A stretch of 64,000 nt of DNA from Adenanthera pavonina. Lineage: Eukaryota > Streptophyta > Magnoliopsida > Fabales > Fabaceae. The stretch's first letter is position 1; every line of letters begins with the position of its first letter. A program made the translations under genes and the position numbers. Under the pieces are notes generated by a model. The model worked only from the letters and a program-made list of their open reading frames with translations. It made no database searches and was not told the origin of the DNA. This document shows positions 1 to 12,964 of this stretch, one piece after another. Location of the stretch: NCBI GenBank assembly GCA_026686845.1, contig JAIVEN010000014.1:11208001-11272000 (forward strand). The letters run 5' to 3'.

Positions 1-1697
1 AAGTGGAAGAGGGGCCCACAGGTACACTACTAGGAACAGGATTTTATGTTACCTTTATATAGATATAGATAATGCCTAATTATATAAGATACAATCATAC
101 ACATGTCACTTTTTTAACTACAAATGAATTGTTGGTAAAAAAAAAAAACTACAAATAAACTAATTAAAAATCTCTGATTTCATGTAACTATATAATCACT
201 GCTGAGAAAATTGCAGCTCTGAATAAATTATGAATATGGAAAAGGAAGAATGAAGACTTGCGCGTTTCTTCCATAACTGATAACTTTATTACTTCCCAAC
301 CAATCAGCAGACCTATAAAATTTGCCCTTGTGTTTTACAAGATTGCTTACATCCATAAGGCAACTTTGTGCATCACGACCCTAACTTCCTAACATAATTA
401 CGCATAATTGTTAAAAGTAGCTTTAACATTTTGCTTCATATAAATCAGTAAATGCCCTTGGTGACTGGGGTTGCATTCAACAATGTATAGGCCTTGAAGT
501 TGTAGATATCTACTTCTTGAATCATGTTCGCTTAGTCCTTTGAAAAGCAAACACAAATGAGAAATGGTCAAAAGTGCAAATATCTCCTTTCAACTTTGAG
601 TGGATGTAAATACCTCCTTAAACTAAGGTTCAACAAATTTTCACTTTTACTTTTACGTGTGATCATTTAAATTTATTTTCCAAATTCTCTATTAACTGTC
701 TTCCACGTAAAACTGGCCACTACTGACCTACCGTGACACAAAGGGAACAGGCGGAAGTCTGTGTTTTGTGCCAGTTCATTGTGACAAGTTTGACGTGGAA
801 GCGTGGTGGAGCCAAAAAATTATTTTGGGGAGGCCAAAAATGAAGATGACCAAAACTACAAACCTCCACTTTGACATGTAAAAACCCTTGTGACCCTCTC
901 CTTCTATGAACGATTTGACTCAGCCCTGCCTCTCTTTGATTTAAACGCAATTGAGATCAATAAAAACCCAAGTCCAAACAAAATCACCAAACCCAATCCA
1001 AGGCGAAAATCATTGATCAAACAAGTAGTAGCTTTCTCATTGTCACTTCACCGACATCGCACCGCACCAAACTCTTCTCCAAATGGGCACAACTTGGCAC
1101 TCTCAATTGAAAAAGTCAAGAGACAAGGCCCTGCCTATTCTCTTCGCTTTGCCCCACATGGAAGCCCATCAACGAAGTGAACACTATGTTGGAAAAGGAT
1201 TTAAATGCATATATGTGAAAGTGCAAAGCGATCATCGTCAAATTTTGTAATCATTAAATTTTGTAATTACCAAAGTATGATTTAAAAAAAAAAGCGAAGG
1301 TAGTTTAATTGTATTAGCATTACTCTTTTGGGCCAGGTATCAACGTTAATTTAAAGGCCAGTTTTAGACCAGAAAACAGGAATTTGGATCAACGTAAGCC
1401 AAGTCCCGGGGTTTTCAAACTCACAAGTTACAAGAATCTTCTTCTTGAACAGAAAAACCCGAACATATAAAATTAAAAAAAAAAGAAAAAAAAAGAGGGA
1501 ATTCCCAGTCCCGAACCACCCTTCTCCTTCTCACCGATCTATCCTGAGCTGACGCGGTAATTTCTCGTTTTTTCTGCACTCGGTATCTCAGACTCCAGGG
1601 GCAGAGCTGATGCTAATTCTCTACACTGAGGGTTCAGATTGCGGCCGGAAACCCTAGAATGCGAAATTAGAGAGTTGAAAACTCACAAAGTTGAATA
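1..1697. other. Intergenic DNA and 5' leader of the glycosyltransferase gene
   Basis: I see no gene here. The first 1.4 kb is AT-rich. Between about 560 and 900 it holds text of the style 'gcaaatatctcctttcaactttgag', which is typical of dispersed plant repeats; similar phrasing recurs near 8,150. The stretch from about 1,450 to 1,697 has pyrimidine-rich leader composition and a weak AT-rich TATA candidate near 1,463, so it is probably the promoter and 5' untranslated region of the gene starting at 1698. Short ORFs here show no family signature. Confidence 0.5.
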
Positions 1698-4600
1698 ATG
1701 GTGAAGCAGTCGAACTCCTGGATGGCAATGCCGAAGAACAAGTGGCCATTGATGTTATTGGTACTGTTTTCTCTTTCAACGGTGATGGTGGTCTTCATGA
1801 GAGCCACGTCTGATTCCTGCAATACGAGCACTGGTAGTAGAACGGAACAGTTTGGAGCAGAAGATAATCAAAGAAAGACTCCGATTCACTCAACCGTTCA
1901 AATCGGAAATTCGGCTCCAAGTCCTTTGGAATTCATGAAGTCCAAGCTTGTTCTCATGGTTTCTCACGAGCTCTCTCTTTCAGGTTCTTCCTCAAATCTC
2001 GTTTTCACGTCCGATTATGGCGATAAGCACGAGAAATACAAAGTACTAACTATGGATTCTTTTCTTCGCTAAACAATGCAGGAGGGCCTTTATTGTTAAT
2101 GGAATTAGCATTTCTGTTAAGGGGCGTTGGTTCTGACGTTGTTTGGATCACTTTTATGAAACCTCCTGAACCTGACGAGGTGATATATAGTTTAGAGAAT
2201 AAGATGTTGGACAGAGGAGTGCAGGTGATCTTAACTTCTTTTTTCTTTTTTGGTTTATAGATAATTATTTCTTCAACCTTCCACATTTCATTGCTCTACG
2301 GTGCTGCTTGACAATAAATTTCATTTCTATTTGCTCCGGGGTAAAAAGAAATATTTGCTGCTAGACATCACAGTAAAGCAACATCAAGTTGCTTAAGCAC
2401 TGCTATTCTAAAATATTTAATAAGCAGTTTAGGAAAGTTTACTTATGGCTAAAATCTAGTTTTTCTTCACCCTTTTACTGATGCCCCTCTTTAATTTTGT
2501 GTTTAACTTCTGATAGGTCTTTCCTGCCGATGGTGAAAAGGCTATCGATACAGCTCTTAAAGCTGATTTAGTCATTTTAAATACTGCTGTAGCTGGGAAG
2601 TGGTTGGATGCTGTTCTCAAGGAAAATGTTTCCCGTGTTCTACCAAAGGTTTTGTGGTGGATTCATGAAATGCGAGGGCATTATTTCAAAATGGAATATG
2701 TTAAGCACCTCCCTTTTGTTGCAGGTGCCATGATTGATTCATACACCACTGCAGAATTGTGGAAGAATAGGACTAGGGAGCGTTTAGGGTATGTTTCCGG
2801 TATCTTACAATGTGATTCAAAATTCTCTTTCCTACCTGTTCTGTGTAATAAAGTTCATGTTGTGCTCTGTAGTGTTGTAATTTTCTTTATATCCATCTTT
2901 CATCTTATTCTTTGTTTGCACTGGTCCCATTCTGTAGGATTATAATGCCTGAAACTTTTGTTGTGCATCTCGGAAATAGCAATGAATTGATGGAAGTTGC
3001 TGAAAATAGTGTAGCAAAGAGGGTTCTTCGTGAGCATGTTCGGGAATCTTTGGGAGTGAGAAATGATGATATACTTTTTGCCATCATAAATAGTATGCTT
3101 CCCTCCTTGATATTTACTTCTAATACTCATTTGATATGGCAATGTAGTTTATAGCTTGATTGACAGCTCTTGCTGTTTAGTTTTTCCCCTTTCTTTTGTT
3201 AAAAGGGGGAAGGGAGAGCAAAATGGCAGCAAGAAACTAAAATTTGTAATTTGCCTGCCAGAACCATAGTTTGACATAAATTTTATGATTTTAGTCTAGC
3301 ACAACTTGTTCCAAAGTTACTTTTTCCTTCATATCTGTTTGTCAGCCTTAATTTTGCTCATTGTATTATGAATCTTCAGTATTATTGTGGGAAGGAATGG
3401 AGTTGGTATTATTGTGGAAAAAACTGAAAAAAGAATGTGGTAGGAGTCAGAAGGATTGGAGATAGGATTCTATCCTTAAAATTGACTATTGGACATGATA
3501 CACTCAATGTTATTAGTGCTTATGCACCTCAAGTAGGGTCAGACGCACATATTAAGAAAAAGTTTTGGGAAGATCTGGGGGGGCTTGGTTCAAGATATCC
3601 CACAAGAGGAAAAGATCCTTATTGGGGGGACCTTAATGGTCATGTTGGAAAAGAGACAAGGCAATATATGGAAGCTCACGGCGGTTATGGCTTTGGAGAA
3701 GTAAATGAGGAAGGACATTCCATTCTTGATTTTTCAATGGCATACAACCTTACGATTGTAAACATCTGTTTCAAGAAGCAGGAGGAGCATTTAATTACAT
3801 ATAAGAGTAGAGTCCAAAGGTCGCAAATTAACTTCTTTTTGGTAAGGAACTCAGATAGATCAACTTGTAAAGACTGCAAAGTAATCCCTGGTGAGAGTTT
3901 AACTTCATAACATAGGGTCTTGGTCTTTGATGTGCTAGTTAAAATCTGTAAATTGAAAAGTCAAAAAGCTTAAAACCCTAGGATTAAGTGGTGGCAACTA
4001 AAAGGTGAGAAACAAGTGGTCTTTATGAGAAAAGTTATGGAGGAAGGTAATTGGGACTTGCAAGGAAGTGCTAACATCTTGTGGGATGAGATGGCTGAAA
4101 GGATCAGGGATACCGCTAAAGCAGTACTGGGTGAATTCAAAGGTTGTGGACCTAAGGATAAAGAATCTTGGTGGTGGAATGAGAGTGTGGATAAGAAAGT
4201 CAAATATAAGAAAGAGTGTTTCAAAGTCTTGCATCTATGCAATAACGATGAAAACTGGAAATGTTATCGGTTGGCTAAAAAGGAGACTAAGAAAGCAGTG
4301 AGCGAGGCTAGATCTAAAGTTTTTGAGGAATTCTAACAGGATTTAGGAACAAAGAATGGTGAACATAAGATTTACAAAATTGCCAAGAGAAGGGAAAGAA
4401 AGTCAAGAGATTTGGACCAAGTAAGATGCATTAAGGATGAAGAAGGAAAAATTTTAGTTGCAGATAATGACATCAAAAAAAGTTGGGAGAGCTACTTTTA
4501 TAAGCTTTTCAATAATGGATTGGATATGACTATTGATACTAAAGGATTAACAACTCATGAAGATGATCTTAATTTGAATTTCTATCGTAGGATTCGGATT

Positions 4601-7600
4601 GGAGAGGTGAAAGAAGCTCTTAAAAGAATAGATAATGGTAAAGCTATTGGTCCCGATGGTATTCTTATCGAAGTTTGGAAGTGCTTAGGAGAGAACGGGG
4701 TTTGGTGGCTCATTAAGTTATTTAACGAGATTTTAAGGTCCAAGAAAATGTCAGAGGAATGGAGAAAGAGCATTCTAGTGCCCATATACAAGAACAAGGG
4801 GGATATTCAAAATTGTGCTAATTATCGGGGGATAAAACTCATGAGTCACACCATGAAACTTTAGGAAAGAGTGATTGAGTATAGACTCAGAAAGGAGTAT
4901 CGTATTTCAGAAAATCAATTTGGTTTTATGCCAGGACGGTCTACAACAGGGGCTATTTATTTATTAAGAGGTTTGATTGAAAGATATCAAAGTAAGGAGA
5001 GAGACTTACATATGGTTTTTATTGATTTGGAACAAGCCTATGATAGAGTACCAAGAGATGTATTGTGGAAAGCAATGGAGAAGAAAGGTGTCCGTGTGGC
5101 TTACATTCGAGCCATAAAGGATATATATGAGAGGGTAACAAGTGTGAGAACCCCTGGAGGTGTGACAAAAGGCTTCCCTATAACAATAGGCTTACATCAA
5201 TGATATTCTTTGAGTCCATACCTGTTTGATCTGATTTTGGATGTTCTTATGGAACATATTCAAGAAGAAATTCCAAAGTGTATACTCTTCGCGGATGATA
5301 TAGTTTTAATTGAGGACTCAAGAGAAGAGGTTAACTCTAAACTTGAATTATGGAGACATACTTTGGAATCAAAAGGTTTTTGTCTGAGTAGAAATAAGAC
5401 GGAATATATGTATTGCAAATTTAATAAGAGGCCAATTAGAAATGATTCAAAGGTAAAAATTGGAGAGCAAATCATCCCTGAGGTGTCAAAGTTTAAATAT
5501 TTGGGGTCGATTTTACAGAATAATGGTGAAATTGATGAGAATGTTATGCATAGGATACAAGTTGGGTGGTTTAAGTGGAGGAAAACAACAGGAGTTATTT
5601 GTGACCGCAAGGTACTTATTAAGCTAAAAGGAAAATTTTACAGAGCAGCCATAAAGCCAGCAATGCTATATGGTAGTGAATGTTGGGCTTTGAAAGCACA
5701 ATAGGAGCATAAGATGGGAGTAGCGGAGATGAGAATGCTGAGATGGATGTGTGGTCATACAAAATTGGATAAGATACGAAATGACTGTATACGAAAGAAA
5801 ATTGGGGTAGCATCTATCGAGGAGAAAATGGTGGAAAATCGTTTAAGGTGGTTTGGGTATGTACAAAGAAGAGGGCAAGAGGAGCCAGTGAAGAGAGTTG
5901 ATCAAATGGCCTGGAGTTCGATTAAAAGGCGTAGAGGAAGACCAAAAAGGACATTAAGGGAAGTTATAAGGAATGACCTTTTGATAAATGATTTATTTGA
6001 GGAGATGGCGTTTGATAGAGCTCATTGGCGTTGTTTGATCCATGTAGCCGACCCCACATAGTGGGATAAAGCTAATGTTGTTGTTGTATTATGAATCTTT
6101 AGTCTGGAAACTACTAGCTAGTCACAATCATAAATTCATTTGCTGAGGTGCATAAGACCCCTTTGATATTACCAAGGAACAGGAAGAAACTAAAATTTGT
6201 AATGGCATTCCAAAACCTAGGTTTAATGTAAATTTTATGATTTTAGTCTAGCATAACTTGTTCTAAAGTTAATTTATCCCTTATATATGTTTGTCAGCCT
6301 TAATTTTCCTCATTGTACTATAAATCATCAGTTTGAAAACTACTAGCTAGTCACAATCACAAGTTCATTCACTGAGGGCACATAAGACCCCTTTGATATG
6401 ACCAAGGAAATGAAATTTTTGCAATATCTATTATACTCTTGTAATCATCACTCAACGGTTTCTATCATTCTTTGTTACTTCTTTAAAATAGGGATACAGG
6501 TGTTATATTTTATCCCCAAAATTAGTTTTTATTTCACTTTTTATTCTATTCCATTATACATATCAAATGAGCTCAAAGTGTGAAACGAGGGAGGTGAGGC
6601 TAGGGCTGAGGGAAGCAGAATGTGATAGGATTATTCCACTAGTTGCTGTTTGTTTCTTATGTAATAGATTGCAATATCTAATTAGGTGTAGTTCATGCCA
6701 ATTGAGTCCTTCCATTTATATTTTCTCCTTTTACTACAAGTTTATAATTTGAGCACTAGGCATGATATGACTGCAGGTGTTTCTCGTGGTAAAGGCCAGG
6801 ATCTATTTCTTCGTTCCTTCCATGAAAGTTTGAAACTGATCCAGGGGAAGAAACTACAGGTGCCAGCACTGCATGCTGTAGTTGTGGGGAGTGATATGAG
6901 TGCTCATACGAAGCTAGAAATAGAACTGCGCAAATTTGTCACTGAGAAAAAGATTCAGGATCGTGTTCACTTTATTAACAAAACCTTGACAGTGGCTCCT
7001 TACCTGGCTTCCATTGATGTTCTTGTTCAGAATTCTCAGGTATTTTCCTATAATATGCATTATCAAGTTGAGTAGGAAGCAATATATATATATATATTAC
7101 ATTCTATTATTTCACAAAATGGAGTTGCTGCTTGGCTAAATGATTTTTCTACTCATAGTGGGAATCTTAGTTGCAAATTTATTTGTTTTGGCATCCGTAA
7201 GGTATTAATGCAAACTTCAGTAAAGGACCAAAACAAAGACATATAGTTGATTTCGATGTCCCAAATAATCAGATTTGTGTGATTATAATGGTTTTGGAAT
7301 TCGTTTTGTATACATAGATTTGTATATCTCAACATTTTAAAATGTGCTTTCTCTTCATTTCAGGGAAGGGGAGAATGTTTTGGGAGGATAACCATTGAAG
7401 CAATGGCCTTTCGTCTGCCTGTACTGGTATGTATTTTACTACATGAGTTCCTTAGTAAATATCCATCCTTTTAGCAGGGTTTCATCATCACAAAATGTTC
7501 AAATTGTTTATCTGCTACTGCTATGTTATATGTCTAGTTGCTGCTGAAGACTTTGCTTCACTTATTAATTATTTTAAATCTCTTAAATGCTTCACTTAAT

Positions 7601-9457
7601 GTAACACCCTCTTTGACATGCTACATAATTATGATAAATTGTGTGACATATAGGTTCAGACTTAATTTTGACACATGCTATATTTTGTAAACTAGAGCTG
7701 GGCTCCATGCAAGTAAGCCTCATTGTTTATAGCTAATGAATAGTGTGGCTTCCTATAAATTCAAATATATGTATTGATTGTGTGATATATAGTTGAAATT
7801 AGAATTACAGTAAATATTTAGTTGATTTTGTAACATTTTCTACTCAACATCATTAAAATAAATAAATTAAGTTTTGTGGCATAACATTACATGTTATATG
7901 TGTCTTATGTAATTTTCATTGATACGTGATTTTTAAAGTTTATTATATGTCATTTTAAGATATTTTGTGCTAATATATTTAGAGAAAATGTGAAATTAGA
8001 GTTAATTCAATATTTTGCTGGCCATAAGTAGACCAGTTGGGTAAAATGTCAATGGGAAAAATATTTCACTTAGGAATACATTGCATAAGTTAAATTTACT
8101 TTCATCTCAATTCTCCCCTCACTCCCCATAAAAGTTTAGGCCAAATTGCATAGAACCCCTTCAACTCAGGCTCTTGTACAGTTTACCTCCCTCAACTGAA
8201 AAGCCTGACCCACAGCCCTTATGTTAGATGTGCCATTTGAAGGTTAACGGACATCTTCCCTATTCCGCGTGGAACTAATTTTCTTACCCTGCAAACAAAG
8301 AGCCAATTCCTTCAACGTTCTTCTTATTCTCTATTTGAACACACTTTCGGACTCTCTCTTAATTATTCATGTCTTCTGCAAGTTTCCATCTCTCAGACTC
8401 TTTCATCTCTTTTCCCCATTTTTCTTCATACATTCCCACCAAATCTTTAAACTTGAACAATATCATCGGGAATAAAGATTCCAAATTGAATAACAGGTAC
8501 ACACACATACACACAAAGGCAATTAGACTAGAAAACAAAGCCAACTCAGAATCTCAGGGGTTTCAGTTTGACGAGAATCTCATGAACATGTTTCCAATAA
8601 TATAATGTTGATGGGTTCTTTCCATCCAAAGTAGAAAACTAGAAATATGAAAGATGGGAGAGAAGAATGGGCTTTTCTTGGTTAGAAAAATATAAATTAT
8701 AATGTTGAGAGGGCTCTTCCTCATTAGGGGTGTAATACTATGGAAGTGGAGGAATACAGGAATGAGCTAGTACTATAATATTTATTTTAATTTTAAAAAT
8801 CAAATGTCACCAGATTAGAAAAAAAAGAACCTCCATTTCCCTAAAAAATTAACGAACACATCTGCGCTTTCATCATCCACATTCCCCCTCTACACTGATC
8901 ATTCTTACTATAAACAAATCTTTTTTAATTGCTAAGTATGAGACCATTCTATTTTGATTTTGCATGGTTCTCCACAAGTATTGGTAATTGCAAATGAGAT
9001 GATAACAAGATTTGTCTATAATGTTATAGCATAGTGCCTGGGTGAGGCACAGGTGTTACCTTTATTTCTTGCAGTGAAAACAGTTACTTGCTAACCTCTC
9101 TTTCGGACTTTTTATACATTATAACGGGATGTTAGGATTATATGCATTTCTGTCAGTGCTGGTTTATTGATCATATTTTATTTTTTTAATTGGAAACAAT
9201 CCCAGGGCACTGCAGCTGGGGGTACGATGGAGATTGTGGTAAATGGGACAACTGGCTTACTGCACCCTGTTGGAAAAGAAGGTGTGACGCCTCTTGCAAA
9301 TAACATTGTAAAATTGGCAACTCACGTTGAAAGGAGGCTGACTATGGGAAAGAGAGGTTATGACACAGTGAAGGAGATGTTCCTGGAGCACCATATGGCA
9401 CATAGAATTGCTTTGGTTTTGAAGGAAATTTTACGAAAGGCCAAGAGACAGAATTGA
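1698..9457 (+). CDS. Family 4 glycosyltransferase, type II membrane protein
   Basis: This is a seven-exon gene that I joined by GT-AG sites: 1698-1983, 2082-2224, 2517-2788, 2938-3092, 6777-7039, 7364-7426 and 9206-9457. The phases agree and give 477 residues. Residues 14-34 are a hydrophobic stretch after a short basic N terminus, as in type II Golgi glycosyltransferases. The C-terminal half carries the GT4 retaining-transferase signature: GECFGRITIE supplies the EX7E pair (about E377 and E385), followed by TAAGGTMEIV, the nucleotide-sugar loop. The N-terminal domain starts at LVLMVSHELSLSGGP, a usual GT-B opening. It probably transfers a sugar from a nucleotide donor in the secretory pathway; donor and acceptor are unknown. 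From memory it corresponds to Arabidopsis At1g75420/At1g19710, of similar length. Intron 4 (3.7 kb) is swollen by a LINE; intron 6 is 1.8 kb. The ATG at 1698 follows a plausible leader and starts the membrane anchor. Confidence 0.9.
3231..6403 (+). repeat. Tandem intronic duplication, first unit split by a LINE
   Basis: A unit of about 225 bp is present twice in glycosyltransferase intron 4. Unit A is 3231-3376 continued at 6100-6182. Unit B is 6183-6403. Both start with aagaaactaaaatttgtaat, share tttatgattttagtctagca and tttgtcagccttaatttt, and end with cataagacccctttgatat. The duplication is therefore older than the LINE, which interrupts only unit A. Confidence 0.8.
3377..6083 (+). mobile_element. 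RTE-clade LINE, 5'-truncated and inactive
   Basis: This is a non-LTR retrotransposon lying in the sense orientation within glycosyltransferase intron 4. It begins inside the endonuclease domain (ISAYAPQVG near 3510, DLNGHVG near 3630). Reverse transcriptase segments follow: GPDGILIEVWK near 4650, QFGFMPGRST near 4920, IDLEQAYDRVPRD near 5020 and FADDIVLIE near 5290, the last containing the catalytic aspartate pair. The 3' end carries RRRGRPKRT and HVADPT, then a GTTGTTGTTG tail typical of plant RTE elements. A 16-bp target site duplication, ttgtattatgaatctt, flanks it (3361-3376 and 6084-6099). Frameshifts and stops (for example near 3910, 4337, 4863, 5203 and 5704) break the ORF, so it cannot code for a working protein. 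Confidence 0.92.
8130..8900. repeat. Repeat-like segment in glycosyltransferase intron 6
   Basis: The stretch opens with text of the type 'aaattgcatagaacccc ttcaactcag', which is common in dispersed plant elements and resembles 560-900 at the left end of the window. I could not find clear terminal repeats or a coding remnant, so its class is unknown. Confidence 0.35.
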
Positions 9458-10127
9458 CCAGTTTCCATACTCAGCTGTTAAATTGTAAATTAAACTCAAC
9501 AAGTAAAAGAATGTTTTGATGACACTGGATTGTATGCTTCTTAGGTCCTTTGTACCATATGTTGCGGAATATTGATCAATGTATACTATATATAGATATT
9601 TGATTTAATTACTTTAGAGGGTTCTTGCCTCACTTGACAATGATGACTTGTGCAAAACCGAAAACCTTGTTGGATATCGATTGATTTTGTGCAAATGAGT
9701 GATTGCGAATTATTATTACCTTAATCAGGGATTGCCAAAATTATATAACCCAGTTAGAAGTTGGTTTTGAAGAAGCGGGAACTCCACAAAGCTAATGTGA
9801 ACATAAACTCGAATTAAACGGGCTTTCATCTATTACATGAAATGTAAAAAATGTGATGTATTTTTCTCGTGAAAAGTACTATTTATTATTAATTTTTTAT
9901 TTTATTTCGATTTAAACATTGAGAGATTGGAGTCAGTCAATCAATAATACATCGAACCGTCAAATAAAAAAATATATGCATATCGAACCATCAATTGCAC
10001 AAAAAGATAACAAGAAGAAGGCTAATTTAAAAATTAAATTAAAATATTAGAATTAGAGCTATTCTGCAGCCTCCGTTGTAAAGCTCAGTTATGCTATATC
10101 AGTAACGACCGTGTAAGCCCAATCAGC
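9458..10127. other. Intergenic spacer between glycosyltransferase and epimerase-like genes
   Basis: This spacer is about 670 bp and AT-rich. It should contain the 3' untranslated region of the upstream gene and the promoter and leader of the downstream gene. No coding remnant is visible. In particular there is no trace of the BELL homeobox gene that lies between the equivalent genes in Arabidopsis. Confidence 0.6.
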
Positions 10128-12504
10128 ATGGAAGTGGATCAAATACAGGTTGCAGCGATTCCTCCTCATCTCCGACATAGATTTGGGCATGTTCCAAAAG
10201 TTTCCTGTCTGTCGATGACCCGAACTTTGCCGCCTTGCTCCAAAATAGCGGCGCAGACTAGTTTGTTGGACCCGAAATCTGAAATGCGTATGTTTATTTT
10301 AGGATTGGGTTTTGTTGGGCAATTGCTTTCATACAAGCTTCAGAACCAAGGATGGTGATTCTCTTCTCAATTCTTGCCTATCCTGCTGTATTCTTATCCT
10401 AATCTTTCTTTGCCATAATTCTCTCGGTCATTAATACATATTTGTTGCTGAATAATTGCTCTTGAAAATACTCATTAGCTTCATTAGTTCACACTTTTTG
10501 TCTAGGGTTGTGTCCGGAACTTGCACAAGTCATATGAAGAAGAAGAAACTTGAGGATAGGGGATTTCATATTTACCATTTTGATGCACTCGAGCCAGAGT
10601 GAGTCAATCAGTTTATATAACTATGTTCTCCTCTCTCACCTTCGGAATATGTTTGGAAGCCATTATTTGTCTTGTCTTAATCGATTCCCGGATTAATGAT
10701 GTCGTCGAAGTTTATAAGGATGTCTCAACCGTGAAATGCTTATGTTTATTTATTTGCTAATGCTATCTTTTAATTAAAAGGCTCAGAAATCTGTCTGATT
10801 TTCTTAGTCCTGTTTTTTTTTTTCTTCATAATCGTTGCCCCTCTTCCTTTTTTCTTTTTTCCCCTCAAATATGCTAAGACAATTTAGTTGTTTTTGCAGA
10901 CGTAGTATCCTGGATCATATGAAACATTGCACTCACCTTCTTGTTTCCATCCCTCCCATTGCCGGCATTGGCGATCCAGTATGATATTACTGTATAATTT
11001 TTTGCCACTGTTCTGAACTGGTTTTCTATTTGGGTGTAGTATCTTTCTAAATCACTGTTTTACTTTTATTACGTTGATTTGTAGATGCTTCAACATGAAG
11101 GGCTTTTAAGAAGCTCATTAGTCAACGGGAATCTTCAGTGGCTCTGTTACTTGTCTTCCACTAGTATGTCTTCATTGAATTTACTTTAAAAAAATTACTA
11201 AACTGTCTAATCGTTTCTGTTTTTTCATGCACATAAATAACATAATTTTGTGAATCATTATATTGCTCAGTTATGTTTTCCTCATTATGATTTTACCATA
11301 AAAAAGATTATGATGACATTCCTGACAGATGATGTAGTTATTTTCCGTACCAAGTTGATTTTGCTAAAAATCCCCAGAACTTGGTTACAATCTCAACAGT
11401 CATAAGTTTGAGCTGCGATATTGATCTTATGTGATAATGTTTCTTAGCAGGCATCTATGGAGACTGTGGCGGAGAATTGGTGGATGAAGAGTAAGAGAAT
11501 GCAACTGAAAAGAAAAATACTTTGTGCTTTCAAGTTTCTGAAACTACTCCATTTGTTGGCCCTAAGTGTGTGCATCATATTCTGGCAGCTATCCACCTAA
11601 TCCGACAAGTGAGTTGGCCAAGTTAAGGTTAGCCTCTGAAGAAGGCTGGTCAAATTTGGCTCACTATCTTGGCATTTCACCCCATATATTTCGGCTTGGA
11701 GGTATCTATGGCCCTGGTAGAAGGTAATTGGCTTTCATTTTTGGATTTATACTTCAAGTAACTAGTTACGAATTATACATGAATCAAACGCAGACCATCA
11801 TTCCCGAGCATACATGATATACATCATTCCTCAGGAATTTAAAATCTGAGCTCTTGCTTAGTGTTGGATGGTTTGATTGTTAATATGGTAGATCATGAGG
11901 TCATTTTACTGTCGTATTTCAACTTAAACAGTTGTATCTTGTTACAGTGCCATCGACACAATAATCAACCAGGACCCATTGTCTGAAGCTCAGAAGATGA
12001 GGAAATACCGAAAATATACATCAAGAGTTCACGTTGAGGACATTTGCCAGGCGCTTATGGCTGCTGCTAACGCACTTTCCTCAGGGTAATTTTCTATTTG
12101 GTATTCTATGTTGCTTTGCTTGCTAATGATACTGAACGTGTAGTTTGCATGCGAAAACCCTCGTGGAAAGCTTATCAATTTTATGAACCATATCAAACTC
12201 CTGGGTTACAATTTTCAGGAAAGTGTACAATATTGTTGATGATGACCCTGCGCCCCGAGAACAAGTATTCGAGTATGCAAGAAAATTGGTGGAGAAAAGG
12301 TGGCCTGGCCTGATCACACAACCCCAGGAGGAGATAGAGTGGTCAAATGTAAATGTAAAACCAAGACGCATGAGGGGTGAGAAGCGAGTGAGTAATGCTC
12401 GAATAAAGAAGGAGCTAGGGGTGCAGCTAGTTTACCCTGATTATAGAACAGGGTTGCAGAGTATACTTGACATGATGGACAACCCTCCCCCTGCAGTCTT
12501 ATAG
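10128..12504 (+). CDS. NAD(P)-binding Rossmann-fold, epimerase-like protein
   Basis: Eight exons join in frame: 10128-10354, 10506-10598, 10900-10978, 11085-11163, 11451-11490, 11589-11723, 11948-12085 and 12219-12504, giving 358 residues. Residues 1-52 are rich in Ser, Pro and basic residues and could be a plastid transit peptide. The dinucleotide motif ILGLGFVG (glycines 59, 61 and 64) opens the Rossmann domain. LSSTSIYGD, the SDR strand with the active-site Ser/Thr, and FRLGGIYGPGR, conserved in extended SDRs, follow. Where a catalytic YxxxK is expected I read SELAK, so the usual tyrosine seems to be missing, and catalytic activity is uncertain. From memory it matches Arabidopsis At1g19690 and resembles bacterial YeeZ-type proteins. 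It converges on the RING gene (460 bp between stops). Confidence 0.88.
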
Positions 12505-12964
12505 TTTGTAATACTACTCTTCATCCGGGGGGTACTTTAATTGTTAGCCAAACTGGTTTTTCCTTTTCTCCTGTAAATTTTGACTGGATAAATTTAATCC
12601 ATCTGAGTTGATAATGATGCGATAGAATGGTAACAAAGAACAAGCATTATTTCTTGGCTATTTTGGAACCCAATAATACTAATATTGATTGTTCATATAG
12701 CTGACTAAAATCTGGAAGATAAACAATTTAGGGTTACTAAACCCTGTAGTCTGCCTCGGCTTCGTAAATGGGTAGCGGCCCTGGCTCCGTCTTCAGTTTG
12801 CCCTTCCCTTCACTGTCCCACGTCCTACGGGACTCGAATTTCTGCTGTATAGTCAAAATTAATTTAAAAGCAATCTAGAATTATTGGCAAAGCTAGACGA
12901 CATAGAATAGAAAATATTAATTCTTAATTGCTGGGGTCTCTACTATAGTCAACAAAAGAGTTGA
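12505..12964. other. Convergent 3' spacer
   Basis: The 460 bp between the stop codons of two convergent genes should hold both 3' untranslated regions and polyadenylation signals. No other feature is visible. Confidence 0.5.

Noticed and set aside
890..1180. 96-codon ORF near the left end
   Set aside because: Low-information composition, no domain, and it lies in repeat-like sequence upstream of a clear leader.
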